Shown here: positions 1 through 10,497 of the stretch, piece after piece
Numbering within the stretch: position 1 is the stretch's first letter
Layout of the letters: each line of letters begins with the position of its first letter
Origin: Hypsibius dujardini
Taxonomy: Eukaryota > Tardigrada > Eutardigrada > Parachela > Hypsibiidae
Direction of reading: 5' to 3'
Assembly (NCBI GenBank): GCA_001579985.1
Contig: LRSR01009803.1
Location: 1 to 26,302, forward strand
DNA: 26,302 bases
Position numbers and translations under genes: made by a program
The notes under the pieces: model-generated
The model's database searches: none
Told to the model about the DNA's origin: nothing
What the model saw: only the letters and a program-made list of their open reading frames with translations

Positions 1-23
1 CAGACAGACAGACAGACAGACAG
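1..23. repeat. (CAGA)n microsatellite at left edge
   Basis: About six CAGA units open the window. They lie just beyond the last readable exon of the VWC gene and are probably intronic. The same motif recurs in introns across the window. Confidence 0.9.
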
Positions 24-56
24 GCGATAGAAAATTATGCCATTGAATTCATATAC

Positions 57-1174
57 TCTCGGATCCAGAACCAGGCCGTCTTGTGCAGTAATCAGAATAG
101 CTTCGGTTCCCGTCGCCGGCTGGCTGACATTGATCGCTCTCCACGCCGCATCCACCTGCTCCAAATTGCCTGATTCCTTCAACGGCAGCCCACCCCGAAG
201 CCTTTTCGAAGGTACCACCATACCACCGACCACCGGCGGACCCGCAGTCTGTAACTGAGGCTGCAATGTCTTCTTCGTAACAACCTCTAACGGCGTCTCC
301 TCCGACCGTCCCAGTGGCCCCAGCTTCCCCCCGGTCTGGAAGTCGTTCTGTCCGTATGCCATCACATCATCCCGGCTGATCGCCCCCAGCCCATCTTGAC
401 CGACCATTCGTGCCTCCATATTGCTATCCCATTTGTGGTGCTTGACCGCCGGTTTGACCGTGAACCCTCCGCCGCCACTCACCGCTGCTCCGTTAGCCCG
501 GTCAGCGGCTTTGTCTTTGCCGCCGCCCATCCCGCTGCAGTCGTAGTCGATGGGGCAGCAGTCGTCGGCGCGGTAGATGGGCCGGCACTTGTCGGAGAAC
601 TTGTACGGTATCTTGCACGTCACCGCTTCACAGGCCTCGACGCCTCCGCTGCGTGAGCAGGAACAGGTTGTGCAGCGGGCGACGCTGCGCGGTCCGCGAC
701 CGATCGTCTCGTTGAACACCACGCAACCTGGACACACACACACAGACAAAGCAAAAAATACAATTGAAAGTAAATACTACTGTATCGTTGTACATACGTA
801 TACAGGGATCAAAAACGAAACTAAAATTAGTCAACTAATTCGTTTTTTATCAGCTAAAAATTGTTACTAAATTTTTTAGATTAGTTTCTAGTTTTACTAT
901 AACTATAAATTAAATATAATATAATTAAAAATAACTTTAAGTACAATTATAAATTTTAGTGTAGTTTTAGGCGAACTGCTTGCCTAACTTTTTTTTCACT
1001 TTTTCCCATTGAAGTTGTTTAGTACTGCAAAAGTTTTAGTTTAGTTTTTTATATCGTCTAAAATGTCCAATTAAATTTGAAATTACTTTAGTGGGAAAAC
1101 GGCGTTTTTCTTGATCACTTGACACGCGATTTGCAATTAATCGAAAGTTAGTAAGAGTTCTTCTACTGTAAATT

Positions 1175-1206
<32 letters not shown>

Positions 1207-2642
1207 GTCTTGAATTTAAGAGTAGATTCCTGTTGTTTTTCAGACTTTAGCCAACGGACAGCAGTCGGCGACCTCATCGCTTTAAAAACGAGCAAATTTC
1301 GCCATTCCCATTCGACAGTTTGGTCAATCATAAAACGAACAGTTCGTCAGCTCAATTTGTTGGCATTGCATCTGCCGTTAACAAAAAAAGGTTCAGTTTT
1401 TCAGAATTGGTCGAGGAGATGAAAAATCAAAAGTCACTCTCAAGTGGCACTAACATTGGCCATGAACGGATTTTCAGGTGATCATCAATTCGTTTCTCAA
1501 ATCTTCTAGCAAAACTTATATTAAATTTTATAAAATAACCTATAATATAATATTTACATTTTTAGTTTATACTATATTAAAATATAATATGATAGGAATA
1601 TAAGTTTTATAATATATTTTAAAAACCTTAGAATAATTTTTATTTTATAAAATATTCTATAATATAATATTTACAGTTTTAGTTTATAATATATTAAAAT
1701 ATAATATGATAGGAATATAAGTTTTATAATATATTTTATAAACCTTAGAATAATTTTTATTTTATAAAATATTCTATAATATTATATTTACAGTTTTAGT
1801 TTATACTATATTAAAATATAATATGATAGGAATATAAGTTTTATAATATATTTTATAAACCTTAGGATATTTTATAAAATACATAAAATATATGAAATAT
1901 CCGATGGACGATTTAGACATCAAGTTCAGACAATCTGATGGAGGAGGGGAAGAGATGGACGGGACTTACGGCAGGAGTAATCGGTGGGGCAGCAGCTGCC
2001 GGCCGTGTACACCGGCACACAGTCTTGCCCGCCCAGTTCGCCGATCCACGAAGGCAGTCCGCAACTGGCCACCGGCTGGCACTTGACGCGGCCCTCCGCG
2101 CCGCACCGGCACTGCTGGCACCGCTGATTGTCGTGCTCCACCATCTCGCCGGCCTGATACTGAACACCGCCGTGCGAACAGGAGACCAAACCTACACAAA
2201 GACACACAGACACACAAACAGACAACCGAAAAACAATCCCCGATCTCAGTCATGATCTCTCAGTCTCATTCTCATCGTATTACATAATCGTCGGTGCGCA
2301 AGAACGACAAAAAAAGCAGCGTCCCCAAAAGGACGAGAGAAAGAGATGGATGGACTCACGGTCACAGTTGAAGCTCCGCTCGCAGCACGTGGACCCGTTG
2401 ATGGTGCGGCACGGCGCGTCATCCGGCACCGGGCAGTCGGTGACTCTGCTCAGCGACTCGCAGAGGATGTTGCCGCGTGCGCCGCATACGCATTCCCGAC
2501 ACGGATGCCCGGGGGAGGGGACTACGGCGCCCGGTGCGAAGAGCTGGCCGGCCTTGTCGATACACGACGTCACGGAGGACGGCGGCGGATCGGTGTTCGA
2601 CTGGGAGCGAACTAACAACACGAAAACAGGAAAAAAATTCAT
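57..2642 (-). CDS. Secreted-type protein with three VWC domains, 5' part of gene
   Basis: Three minus-strand exons are visible: 2642-2360, 2191-1970 and 727 to about 57. Each encodes one cysteine-rich von Willebrand C module with the CxxCxC and CCxxxxC cores (for example CRECVCG with STCCERSFNC, CQQCRCG with SCCPTDYSC, and CTTCSCS with DCCPIDYDC). Donors are GTGAGT and GTAAGT. Both internal junctions are phase 1 and rebuild an Arg codon, so the exons are shuffling-type modules. After the third VWC comes a low-complexity tail of about 145 residues. Its frame stays open to the window edge, and a possible donor (AGA/GTATAT) lies at 56-55. The ATG at 2642 would give a short hydrophobic leader (MNFFPVFVLLVRSQS), but the same bases also make a good polypyrimidine tract and acceptor ending at 2620, so the 5' end is uncertain. 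Tandem VWC proteins such as chordin and crossveinless relatives usually act outside the cell on BMP-type ligands. No specific orthologue is claimed. Confidence 0.75.
1176..1207. repeat. (AATC)n microsatellite
   Basis: About eight AATC units lie in the large intron (728-1969) of the VWC gene. The rest of that intron is AT-rich, and I see no other gene in it. Confidence 0.9.
1525..1868. repeat. AT-rich tandem repeat, 117-bp period, about three copies
   Basis: The marker GATAGGAATATAAG recurs at 1591, 1708 and 1825, exactly 117 bp apart. The intervening AT-rich sequence is almost identical between copies, which points to recent tandem amplification. It lies inside the VWC-gene intron. Confidence 0.9.
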
Positions 2643-2671
2643 CAATATTATTACTCTTATTAGTAGAACAA

Positions 2672-2768
2672 TAATAATAATAATAATAAATATAATAAAA
2701 ATTTCATTGTTATTATTATTAAAAATTTCATTATTATTATTATTAAAAATTTCATTATTATTATTACT
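2672..2768. repeat. ATT-rich array with 24-bp higher-order unit
   Basis: An (ATA)n stretch leads into three 24-bp units marked by AAAAATTTCATT at 2697, 2721 and 2745. It sits just 5' of the first visible VWC exon. Confidence 0.85.
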
Positions 2769-3357
2769 TTTTGTAAGACCAATCTAAATCTAGGTGTACA
2801 GGCTGCACACACTAGACGCTTTAAATGAATGGACGAGGGACATTTTAACTACTCCTAACTTGGGACGATTTTCAGAGGTGGAACCCAAAATAATTCCGCT
2901 TTATACTTTTCTAATAGAGATATAAGTACGAGTCAGATATAAGAACTCCTACAAAAGGTCCCACGCGCACATTCTTCTACATACCGTACACACCCTGTAC
3001 GGTCTTCATATCAACCACTCACGTCGACTTAAGCTGGCTCTCCATCTTGCAGTTCTGTTTATACCGGAAGAAAAAAAGATCATCAATCACACCCTTATTA
3101 ACCTTCATCCACCCAATGATCCCCCCTCCCCCGGTCGGCTTTCCTGCTCCATCTTTGGTTTTCGGTTGACTCAGCTGATCTTCACAGTTTTACTGATCCG
3201 CGAGGGATATATCGAAAGTTCCAATTTTTTGCCTTACAAAATGTCCCTCTCAATCCAATTCGGGTGTGAATATGTTCGTGGAGGACCTTACCTAGCTGGA
3301 TTAATAGAAGCTGGGTATAGAATGTGGTCGCCCCGGCCAAAAAAATAAGTTCCCGCA
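2769..3357. other. No gene recognised; region 5' of the VWC gene
   Basis: I see no reading frame with family features and no RNA gene. If 2642 is the true start of the VWC gene, its promoter would lie here. No clear core promoter motif stood out. Confidence 0.4.
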
Positions 3358-3539
3358 TGGCGACCCAACTGAGGACCCGTCGACCCAACTGAAGACACGT
3401 CGACCCAACTGAAGACCCGTCGACTCAATTGAGGACCCTTCGACCCAACTGAAGACCCGTTCCGTCGACCCAACTGAAGACCCGTCCCGTCGACCCAACT
3501 GAAGACCCGTCCCGTCGACCCAACTGAGAACCCGTCGAC
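3358..3539. repeat. Minisatellite, 19-24 bp units
   Basis: About eight units carry the core CGACCCAACTGAAGACCCGT, some with an extra CCCGT. Long frames across it (VFSWVDG-like repeats) are by-products of the repeat. There are no unique spacers, so it is not a CRISPR-like array. From 3540 to 3956 nothing else is recognisable. Confidence 0.9.
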
Positions 3540-3955
3540 GCTGCGTCCACAAAACCGAAAGGGATCGACGCCTCGTGAATGGGAAAACAGGCGCAGAAAG
3601 AAGAAAGCACAAAGATATCACCCGCTTGATAAGAGAAACTCAAAGCGTGCAGCCATTCAAAGGAAGATTCGGGACACAAAAAACAAGTTCAAAAGCGCAT
3701 CACTTCGGCTGAAGAAAAGGATGACGGAACGAACGGTCAACGCGGAATGATGATCACTGCCCACACGCACGACCATACTACCAAGGTCCGCACTGGTAAC
3801 ATATCCTGCCGGCTCGATGTGACTTTTTCCCTCTCATAAAAAGATCCCCGGGTTATTATGCCGAGAGAGGGTTCGAGTTTGATGTCGTCGTCGCGGTCAT
3901 TCATCTACGCAGTATAAACGGGGAGAGAGAACCAATCCTCTCGCTATATTAATCG

Positions 3956-3956
<1 letters not shown>

Positions 3957-3988
<32 letters not shown>
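3957..3988. repeat. (CA)n dinucleotide microsatellite
   Basis: An uninterrupted run of about 16 CA units. Unique sequence with no recognisable gene follows up to about 4284. Confidence 0.95.
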
Positions 3989-3990
<2 letters not shown>

Positions 3991-4284
3991 GTTCATACAT
4001 GAAATCCGCTCGACCAGAGGCTACCGGAAACGGCGGGCACTATACAGGTAATCTCCCGGTCCGGAGAGTTAAGCCCCACCCCCTCCAGTCATCGGTTGAC
4101 TGTTCAATCGGATTCTCTGTGTGGTAATTGGTTGAAATTTAAGAGGCATTTATCAGCGATTGGTTGATTGATTAAGCAGAATGTCTTGCTGGACACATTG
4201 AAACAGTTGATTGATTGATTGTAGTAAACAATAGCAAACGGTGATGAACAGATAAGGTCCGGGGTGGATCAAATTAACTGGTAG

Positions 4285-4397
4285 GGCAAAAAAGTGTCGC
4301 TTGAGATGGAGAGATTACGGTACTACGCGGTGTTGGGCCGTCGTCGGGCATTGTTGTTGTCGCGGACCAACCAACGACCGCGACACTTTTTTTGTCC
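4285..4397. mobile_element. Possible tiny MITE or hairpin with 16-18 bp inverted ends
   Basis: GGCAAAAAAGTGTCGC at 4285-4300 is mirrored by GCGACACTTTTTTTGTCC at 4380-4397, with one extra A and one extra base in the second arm. No target duplication is evident, so a chance or non-mobile inverted repeat remains possible. Confidence 0.35.
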
Positions 4398-4723
4398 ATC
4401 ACTTATACCGACGTAGCAGCATCGTCGGCACCCGACGCGCGCGCGCGTAGATAGGCGACCTCTGCCTGCCTTGTTCAAGGTTCCGCTCGACCCCTGTCCT
4501 ATGCGAGCGGGGACACACAGACTCATGGAAAAAAATGGCGTACCATACTCTCACATGCGTTGCACATGGGCGGTACTGGGCATATCGATTTCGTCGCTCT
4601 CTGTGGGATTTCATTTTGCCGGGCCAATATTTTACCTCGTGAAAAGGATTGTGGATGTATCAGTTACGCGTGACGATCGCGGCGACTACGATTGACATGG
4701 ACATGTACTGACGATGAGTACAG

Positions 4724-5050
4724 GTATATACACACATACATGGCCACAATTTTGGGTGGCAGAGTTCGAGCCATCAAGGTGGTCTGAGTTTGGGCCACTC
4801 TTGGCTAGAACTTGCCACTGCTTTCTCTTGAATTTTTGATTTAATGCCCGGCCCAGCGGGAAAATTGGATTGAGCAAGCTGCTCTAAATTCCATTAAAAT
4901 AAACAAGTTCAATCAATCGATCAATTGAGTGGAGGCTGAATGGTCAGATATGGAACGCGTGCACGCGGCGACTTAATTCGGCTCGAACTCGGACCACCCT
5001 TTTTGACTTAAAGTCTGCCACCCAAAATTGTGGTCGTATGTGTATATACT
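4724..5050. mobile_element. MITE, about 326 bp, copy 1
   Basis: Terminal inverted repeats are directly visible: the left end has GTATATACACACATAC followed by GGCCACAATTTTGGGTGGCA, and the right end reads TGCCACCCAAAATTGTGGTC followed by GTATGTGTATATAC. The body contains a short AATCAATCGATCAAT tract and an AATAAA but no transposase. A second copy, clearly alignable along its whole length, lies at 13246-13559. Two full-length copies with inverted ends mark a non-autonomous DNA element. Confidence 0.8.
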
Positions 5051-5814
5051 CGTGCATCATATAGCAATCACTCCTCCGATTAATATGGTACTTGTAAATC
5101 CTCTGCGAGTAAATCAATATTCTCTATAAATATGCAGAGTAAATCAACCAAAAGGCTTGCTGGTTGATTAGTTGATTGCGTTCAACTAACCCCTTTGTCC
5201 CACCCCGTTTGCTCATTGCTCGGACCCTTCATTCAACTTTTTCCTGTACGCTCTGTACGGTATAGGGCAAAATTTCATCTGTGGGCGTTGAAATTAAATT
5301 AAATTATTTGCCAAAAAAAGTATAAAAAATAAGGATAATATATCTAACTTAATAGAAGTGCCGTAGAAAATATTCTTCTTCTCCAGTGCCGAATAGTCTG
5401 TGAGAGGCGGTTGGGAACACGAATCAATTTCAGTTCGATGGAAAAGAAGATCAATCTCTGGTGGAATTGATTGACTGATTGGAACGCAATATAAATTTTG
5501 CGTTAATTCTGGCAATCAATCGGACAAAACCATGCTGCGATGCAGTGAAGCCGCACGATGGAAGGCTGCTTAATCGGACCCTCCCGGGCACACGTAACTT
5601 TTTTTCCAGTCGTTGAATCTAGTTTTCGTCCAGATTCAAGATACAGCCATTACATCACTCCGTTATTTACCGGTTATGATATTTTAAACAATAATCATGT
5701 CTTCTGATTTTGAACTTTTTGCGCTGCATGAACGATGGGATCTTTTGGATGGATGCGTCGCGTTGCTCAACAGCGAATGGAAGCGGAGTCCAGAGGCCCG
5801 GTCAGCATTTACTA
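5051..5814. other. No gene recognised
   Basis: AT-leaning unique sequence with short GATT/AATC tracts. Only short frames without family features are present. Confidence 0.4.
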
Positions 5815-5956
5815 CTGTCGTGCCACGAGTACAACGGTCATTTCAGCCCCGCCTCCGTCACTCGTGCCTGTCATGAGTTGGCACTCAGGCAACACACACA
5901 CAGGCCGAGTGCGCTGCCCGGTGTAAAAACTGACCGTTATAATCGTGGCACTACAG
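5815..5956. mobile_element. MITE, 142 bp, TA target site
   Basis: The element starts CTGTCGTGCCACGAGTACAA and its right end, read on the other strand, is CTGTAGTGCCACGATTATAA. About 23 of 26 terminal positions match. TA lies on both sides (5813-5814 and 5957-5958), as expected for Tc1/mariner-type insertion. There is no coding capacity. Confidence 0.65.
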
Positions 5957-6365
5957 TATTTACTCGTACTTCGTATCCGGTGTGACTTTCCTCAGTCAGA
6001 ATCAAGGAATCGATTGTTTGATTGGCTGGATTATCAGAAATTCCGTTTTTCCAGTTTCCGCTTTTCAGGGCTCATTCGCTACGGAAATGCTCGGAAAAGT
6101 TTCCCATCTCACTTGTTATGATCCAGCGTCCCTTCGAGCACTCTGTAAAATGCCTCCCTGCTGTTGTGGGCCATGCACGGCTCACGTTTATTATCGGGAA
6201 ATCTGGAGCATGCTTCCTTGAATCAGGTTCTCGTTCCAGTATAAGCCCTTTTATCGTTCCTCAAATTGATCAGCAATTTTCTCACAGTTGTTGTTGATAA
6301 ATCAAAGCGCCGTAAGGGACTGGGCCGCATTTTGATGGCCGAAACCGAGCGATTTGCGAAAAGGT
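5957..6365. other. No gene recognised
   Basis: Two overlapping frames of about 80-90 codons exist, but they show no family signature and no splice context I could use. Confidence 0.35.
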
Positions 6366-6485
6366 GAGTTCGGTCGGTTGATCGATTGATTGGTCGGTCG
6401 GTTGATTGATTGATTGATTGGTCGGTCGGTTGATTGATTGTTCGGTTGATTGATTGGTCGGTTGATTGATTGATTGATTGATTAT
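6366..6485. repeat. (GATT)/(GGTC) degenerate tetranucleotide array
   Basis: Runs of TTGATTGATTGATTGGTCGG alternate for about 120 bp. No gene is visible between this array and the tRNA at 6682. Confidence 0.9.
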
Positions 6486-6681
6486 CGGTTTATGGCTTTT
6501 TAAGAGGATGAATTATCCCTTAGCTATTCTTTTTACCGGGGCGGCTGATTGATATTTTATTGTTTAGTTAGCTGTCGTTATCACTTCCGGAGATAATTTG
6601 GGACATAATTGTGCCTATTTATATTTTCCCTGGAAACGTCCAGGAAAAGGGACTAATTGAAGTTGCAACTTCATCAATCCA

Positions 6682-6754
6682 GGTTGCGTGGCCTAATGGT
6701 TAAGGCGTCTGACTTCGAATCAGAAGATTGAGGGTTCGACTCCCTTCGTGATCG
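6682..6754 (+). tRNA. tRNA-Arg, anticodon TCG
   Basis: A 73-nt cloverleaf can be folded by hand: acceptor stem GGTTGCG/CGTGATC, D-arm GCCT...AGGC, anticodon stem TCTGA/TCAGA around loop CTTCGAA (anticodon at 6715-6717, decoding CGA), and T-arm with loop TTCGACT. The A box (TGGCCTAATGG) and B box (GGTTCGACTCC) match pol III consensus. The acceptor stem contains three G-U pairs, so it is somewhat weak but still paired. The CCA end is not encoded, as is usual in eukaryotes. A functional gene is likely. A tRNA-derived repeat is less likely because all arms are intact. Confidence 0.9.
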
Positions 6755-6757
6755 ATC

Positions 6758-6761
6758 TTTT
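6758..6761 (+). terminator. RNA polymerase III terminator of tRNA-Arg
   Basis: TTTT begins four bases after the tRNA, backed up by a six-T run at 6766-6771. This supports independent pol III transcription. Confidence 0.75.
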
Positions 6762-7128
6762 GCTCTTTTTTGTTGTTGAAGTCTTTGCATTCGCCCTTAA
6801 CTTTCATTTATTCAAGTTCTTGAACACAATCAACTACAGTGACGTCTTCTCAGCTTCGGGATCAACCACTTCTTAAAGTTTTTCACATCTTCAGCTTCAG
6901 GCGTTAGTTCTTTTAACAATCAATATGCTTATACTGCCGTGAAACCGCACGGAATACTGACTGTCTCGTGCAATGATCGTCATCTACATGATTAATGTAA
7001 TAATAACCATCGTCTCCACCATTACAGCCGAGGATATCGGGAATTTTTTCTAGCCACTCACGATGCTCAAGAGTTCTATAAAGTAAGCCCCTCAATCACC
7101 GAAAAGTTATTTCATTTGCACCTCTGTA

Positions 7129-7273
7129 GAGTCAAAGTCCTGAGATTCGAACGGTCACGTGAGTTTATTTCGATCGAACCGTTTGCTCGGAGCCGGCTGT
7201 TGCTGCGATGGAGTTTGAGACAGTAAAGTAGAAACGACACTGTGACGTCGTTCGAATCTCAGGACTTTGACTG
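7129..7273. mobile_element. MITE, 145 bp, TA target site
   Basis: The left end GAGTCAAAGTCCTGAGATTC is matched by the inverted right end CAGTCAAAGTCCTGAGATTC; after the first base the match runs unbroken for about 24 bp, then continues with a GTCAC block. TA dinucleotides flank both ends (7127-7128, 7274-7275). No coding capacity, so it is a mariner-type non-autonomous element. Confidence 0.8.
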
Positions 7274-7291
7274 TACATTGAAATGAGTTGT

Positions 7292-7394
7292 ACTGTATTG
7301 CATCGTGGAAGTTGTGGGAGCGGCGTTCGCTTCATGCTAGGGAACATCATTCAAAACGAACGCCGCTCCCACCACTTCCACGATGCAACACAGT
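7292..7394. mobile_element. Near-perfect foldback element, 103 bp, with 5-bp direct repeats
   Basis: Arms 7292-7329 and 7357-7394 (38 nt each) are inverted copies with about three mismatches around a 27-nt loop. The core is GGAGCGGCGTTCG against CGAACGCCGCTCC. GTTGT flanks both ends directly (7287-7291 and 7395-7399), which looks like a target site duplication. A processed hairpin RNA is an alternative, but the duplication favours an inserted element. Confidence 0.7.
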
Positions 7395-8025
7395 GTTGTC
7401 CGCCGGCGAAGCCGCTCATAAATGTTCTCGTTGCATCGTACAAAATAGGCGCTGGGATACGTATACTGCTCTCCCATCATGACCACTGGTTCAGCGTACA
7501 ACCTTCTTCAGTCCACGCCAGTATGTCGTTTAGTGACCGAGACTTCTATCCTCCATATCAGACAACCGAGAGAGATCGATCAACGCTTCACTGTTTCAGG
7601 CTGGCGGGCTGCTGGAAAAGATGTCCCTGACCAATTCAGTGAACACTGACCCGCTGTTTCACAAGACCTCAAGCCCTGTTGTTGAAGAGGATTGTCCTGT
7701 GGAAAGAGAGTCTTTGGAGTCCAATCGACCGGAGGTCTCAAAACCTTCAGCGCCACCGCCACCTCCTCCCCCGCCGTCCTTGACTAAACCCTTCTCCTCT
7801 CGTCCAGTGATTGAGCATCACGCTTCCGTAACCGTCTACTGGATGACAAAGACTCTTTAACATACGTAAATGATCGGGTCACTTCAAATGGAAGACACAA
7901 GTCAGGCCAAAGTGCATGTCTGAATATTGCATGAGGTAAGACTGCCTCCTTATTCTTCGTCTGCGAGTGATTCTTCGTAAACAAAAACAGTCAACGTCAC
8001 GATGAATAAACAATTATCAATCATG
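7395..8025. other. Region downstream of the SMYD gene; no firm gene
   Basis: A 79-codon plus-strand frame at 7621-7860 contains a run of eight prolines and could be a small exon, but it has no recognisable domain or convincing splice partner. The minus-strand SMYD 3' UTR should occupy part of this stretch; no clear AATAAA for it was seen close to its stop. Confidence 0.35.
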
Positions 8026-10460
8026 TTAGGACTTGGGCATCTTTGGTAGTTTGTTGGTCATATGCTGCAAGTGCTTCATCTGCGGGATCTGCACATCCTT
8101 TACGTTGAGCATGTCCTTGTACACGGGATGGTCCTTGCCGTGCGTCACCCGTAGGATCGTTTCCGCTTCCTCCAGCGATTTGGCCGCCTCGTCCAGCAAC
8201 TGCGAGGCCAACTGGAAGCCGCCTTGTAGGACCAGTCGGATGCCCAGGAACGCGGAGAAGCCGTGGTAGTAGCGGTAGGCCTCCGTCTCCTCCAGGTAGA
8301 GCTTCCATCCGAGCGGGGAGTCGTGGTCGGCCAGGTGGACTGCGAGTTTGATGTAGAAGACATTCAGCGGATGGATTGTGCTTTTGATTTTGTGGTACAG
8401 CTGGGTGATTTCCTGGTTGGATGCCTTTTGTTGTTCCACCAGCTCGGGGGACGATTCAGCATTCTCGAACAATGCTGTGTAGGCTGCCACCTGTAAATGA
8501 TAAGGACATTATGAAATAGGTGTCCTTTGTCGATCTCTTGCCTCCCTTGATCTCCCTTGAAAGTTCGTCTGCTTCGTTTGCTCTGCTTTTTTGTGTCCTT
8601 ATCCGTCTTTGCTGATGGGCTTGTTACTTTTTCTGTCTACGGTCTGCCTATCGTATCTCTCTTTTGCTTACTTTCACTGCATCTACTGTACCAAGATCGT
8701 ACCTTCTACTACTGTCTATCTACTTTACCAAGATGATGCTGTACCTTCTCGTTGATTTCGCTCAACAGACTGACCGCTCCCCTCACGTAGGTGTCCTTCC
8801 CAGTCATCTCCATCCGGCACTTGGTACACGGCAACGGGATGAACTTGGCCGTACAGGGGATCGCCCCGCCACAGCCCTTCTCCGGACACCACAAACTCCG
8901 CATCATGTTGTCGCGATTCTCGTCCAGACAGAACGCACACTGACATTCGAAGTAGTAGTGCTCCTTCAACGTGGCTCTCCGCTGCGGCGTCATCTCCATG
9001 GAATTGCAGTAGCAGATGCGGACGTCTTCAATGCTGGCGATGTCTTCCAGGGCGGTCACCACGATCTGGCATCCGTCGCGGATCATGTAGTCGGCGTTCG
9101 GTTTGCATGCCTAGGAAGACGTCAAGGTTGGCCGATGCGGTTGCTGCTTTTGTCTGGATACTTACGTGATCGAACCGCGTAGCACCCAGCGGAAGTGCCG
9201 CTCCGATTCCATACGGCCAAGCCCCGTCGTACAACGTCATAGCGTTGACGATGAGCTTGCTGTAGGCATTTTTAAGGACGTTCTTATCAGTCGGCATGTT
9301 CTCTTTGCCCAGGAAGGCAACCAACTTCTCAATGATGTAGGTAAAGGCCGTTATTTGAAGCACTGAAGATTCGATCTGTTGAAAAGATCATTTACCGAGA
9401 AAGTCTTTCGATCCCCTGCATACTTGTCCAGGTGTCTGGCCGCAAACTGTCCGTGCTGGTCTTATCTTATTATAAAATGTATTTCTTTATCTCTCTGAGT
9501 ATCTGTTTTTTGTCTGCATATTTTTATGTTTTTCGGTCTGTCTGTGTTTATCTGTGTCTGTCTGTCTGTTTGTCTGCCTGCCTACCTGTTTGTCTATCTG
9601 TCTCTCCGTCTCTTCGTGTCTGTTTGTCACTTGTCTGTCTGTCTGCCTCCCTGTCTCTATGCCTGTTTCTCCCTTTGTCTGTCTGCCTGACTTCCTGCCT
9701 GTCTTGTCTGATCGTGAGCTGGTGAGTGTCTGTCACCTTATGCTTTTGTGTCCGTTTTCTCATGGGCTGCCTTATTTGTCACTCCAATTCGTCAACGGGA
9801 AGTTGTTTGGTAATGGTGAAAATAGAATGGGTACGCGGCAGCATGCGTTATGGTATCAACTCACCGATGCCGAAAGGACAGGAAGGGGATTGGGGTGGGC
9901 ATTCGAGCTTTCGGAGGGAATTTTGATTTGGGAAAGGAGTTCGACCTGGGACCAGAATTTCCATTCAGTGCAGGTGACCGGGGAAGGAGAAACCAAGGAA
10001 AGGATGGGATCATAAATGCTCAAAACGGGTGGGAGTCATGCCGAAATCGCGAGCCAGTGTGAAATTCCGTGGATCACTTACCTGGTCAGCATGAGTGCAG
10101 AGCGAATCGTAAGTCCGCTCGGACGGCGGTATGCAGGCATCTGGCGGATCAGAACGTTCTCCTCTGGCAAGTTTCATCAGAATCCTCGCCAGCAGTCGGA
10201 TGTTGCATTCCGGAATGTCGGCACCACTCTTGAGAGCCAATGACAGGCGGGTGCACTCCACCTTGTGGTCCTTCCACGCTGACTTAGCGCATTTGCCGTC
10301 GCAGTAATGGGCAAAGAGGCATTGTGTGCATCGCCTGAGCTTTTGATCTGCTTTCTCAATTGGTCTGAAAAGGTGGAAAATGTGTTGATCGATGATACAA
10401 CTAGCGAGTAGATCTGGAGGCAAACGTACTAGTACAAGTAGAGTAGACAGGCAGACAAAC

Positions 10461-10497
<37 letters not shown>

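Noticed and set aside
1926-2255. Plus-strand frames opposite the VWC exons
   Set aside because: They lack domain features, while the minus strand shows spaced VWC cysteines and splice sites.
3358-3539. CRISPR-like array
   Set aside because: Repeat units are contiguous with no unique spacers, and the context is eukaryotic.
3301-3679. Repetitive frame encoding SWVDGSSVGS-like units
   Set aside because: It is produced by the 19-24 bp minisatellite, and unit lengths vary so that frames shift.
4323-4695. Short frames between the small inverted repeat and MITE copy 1
   Set aside because: They overlap on both strands and have no family signal or splice context.
7621-7860. Proline-rich 79-codon frame as a gene
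   Set aside because: No recognised domain, no supporting exon and only moderate length, so it is kept as a remark.
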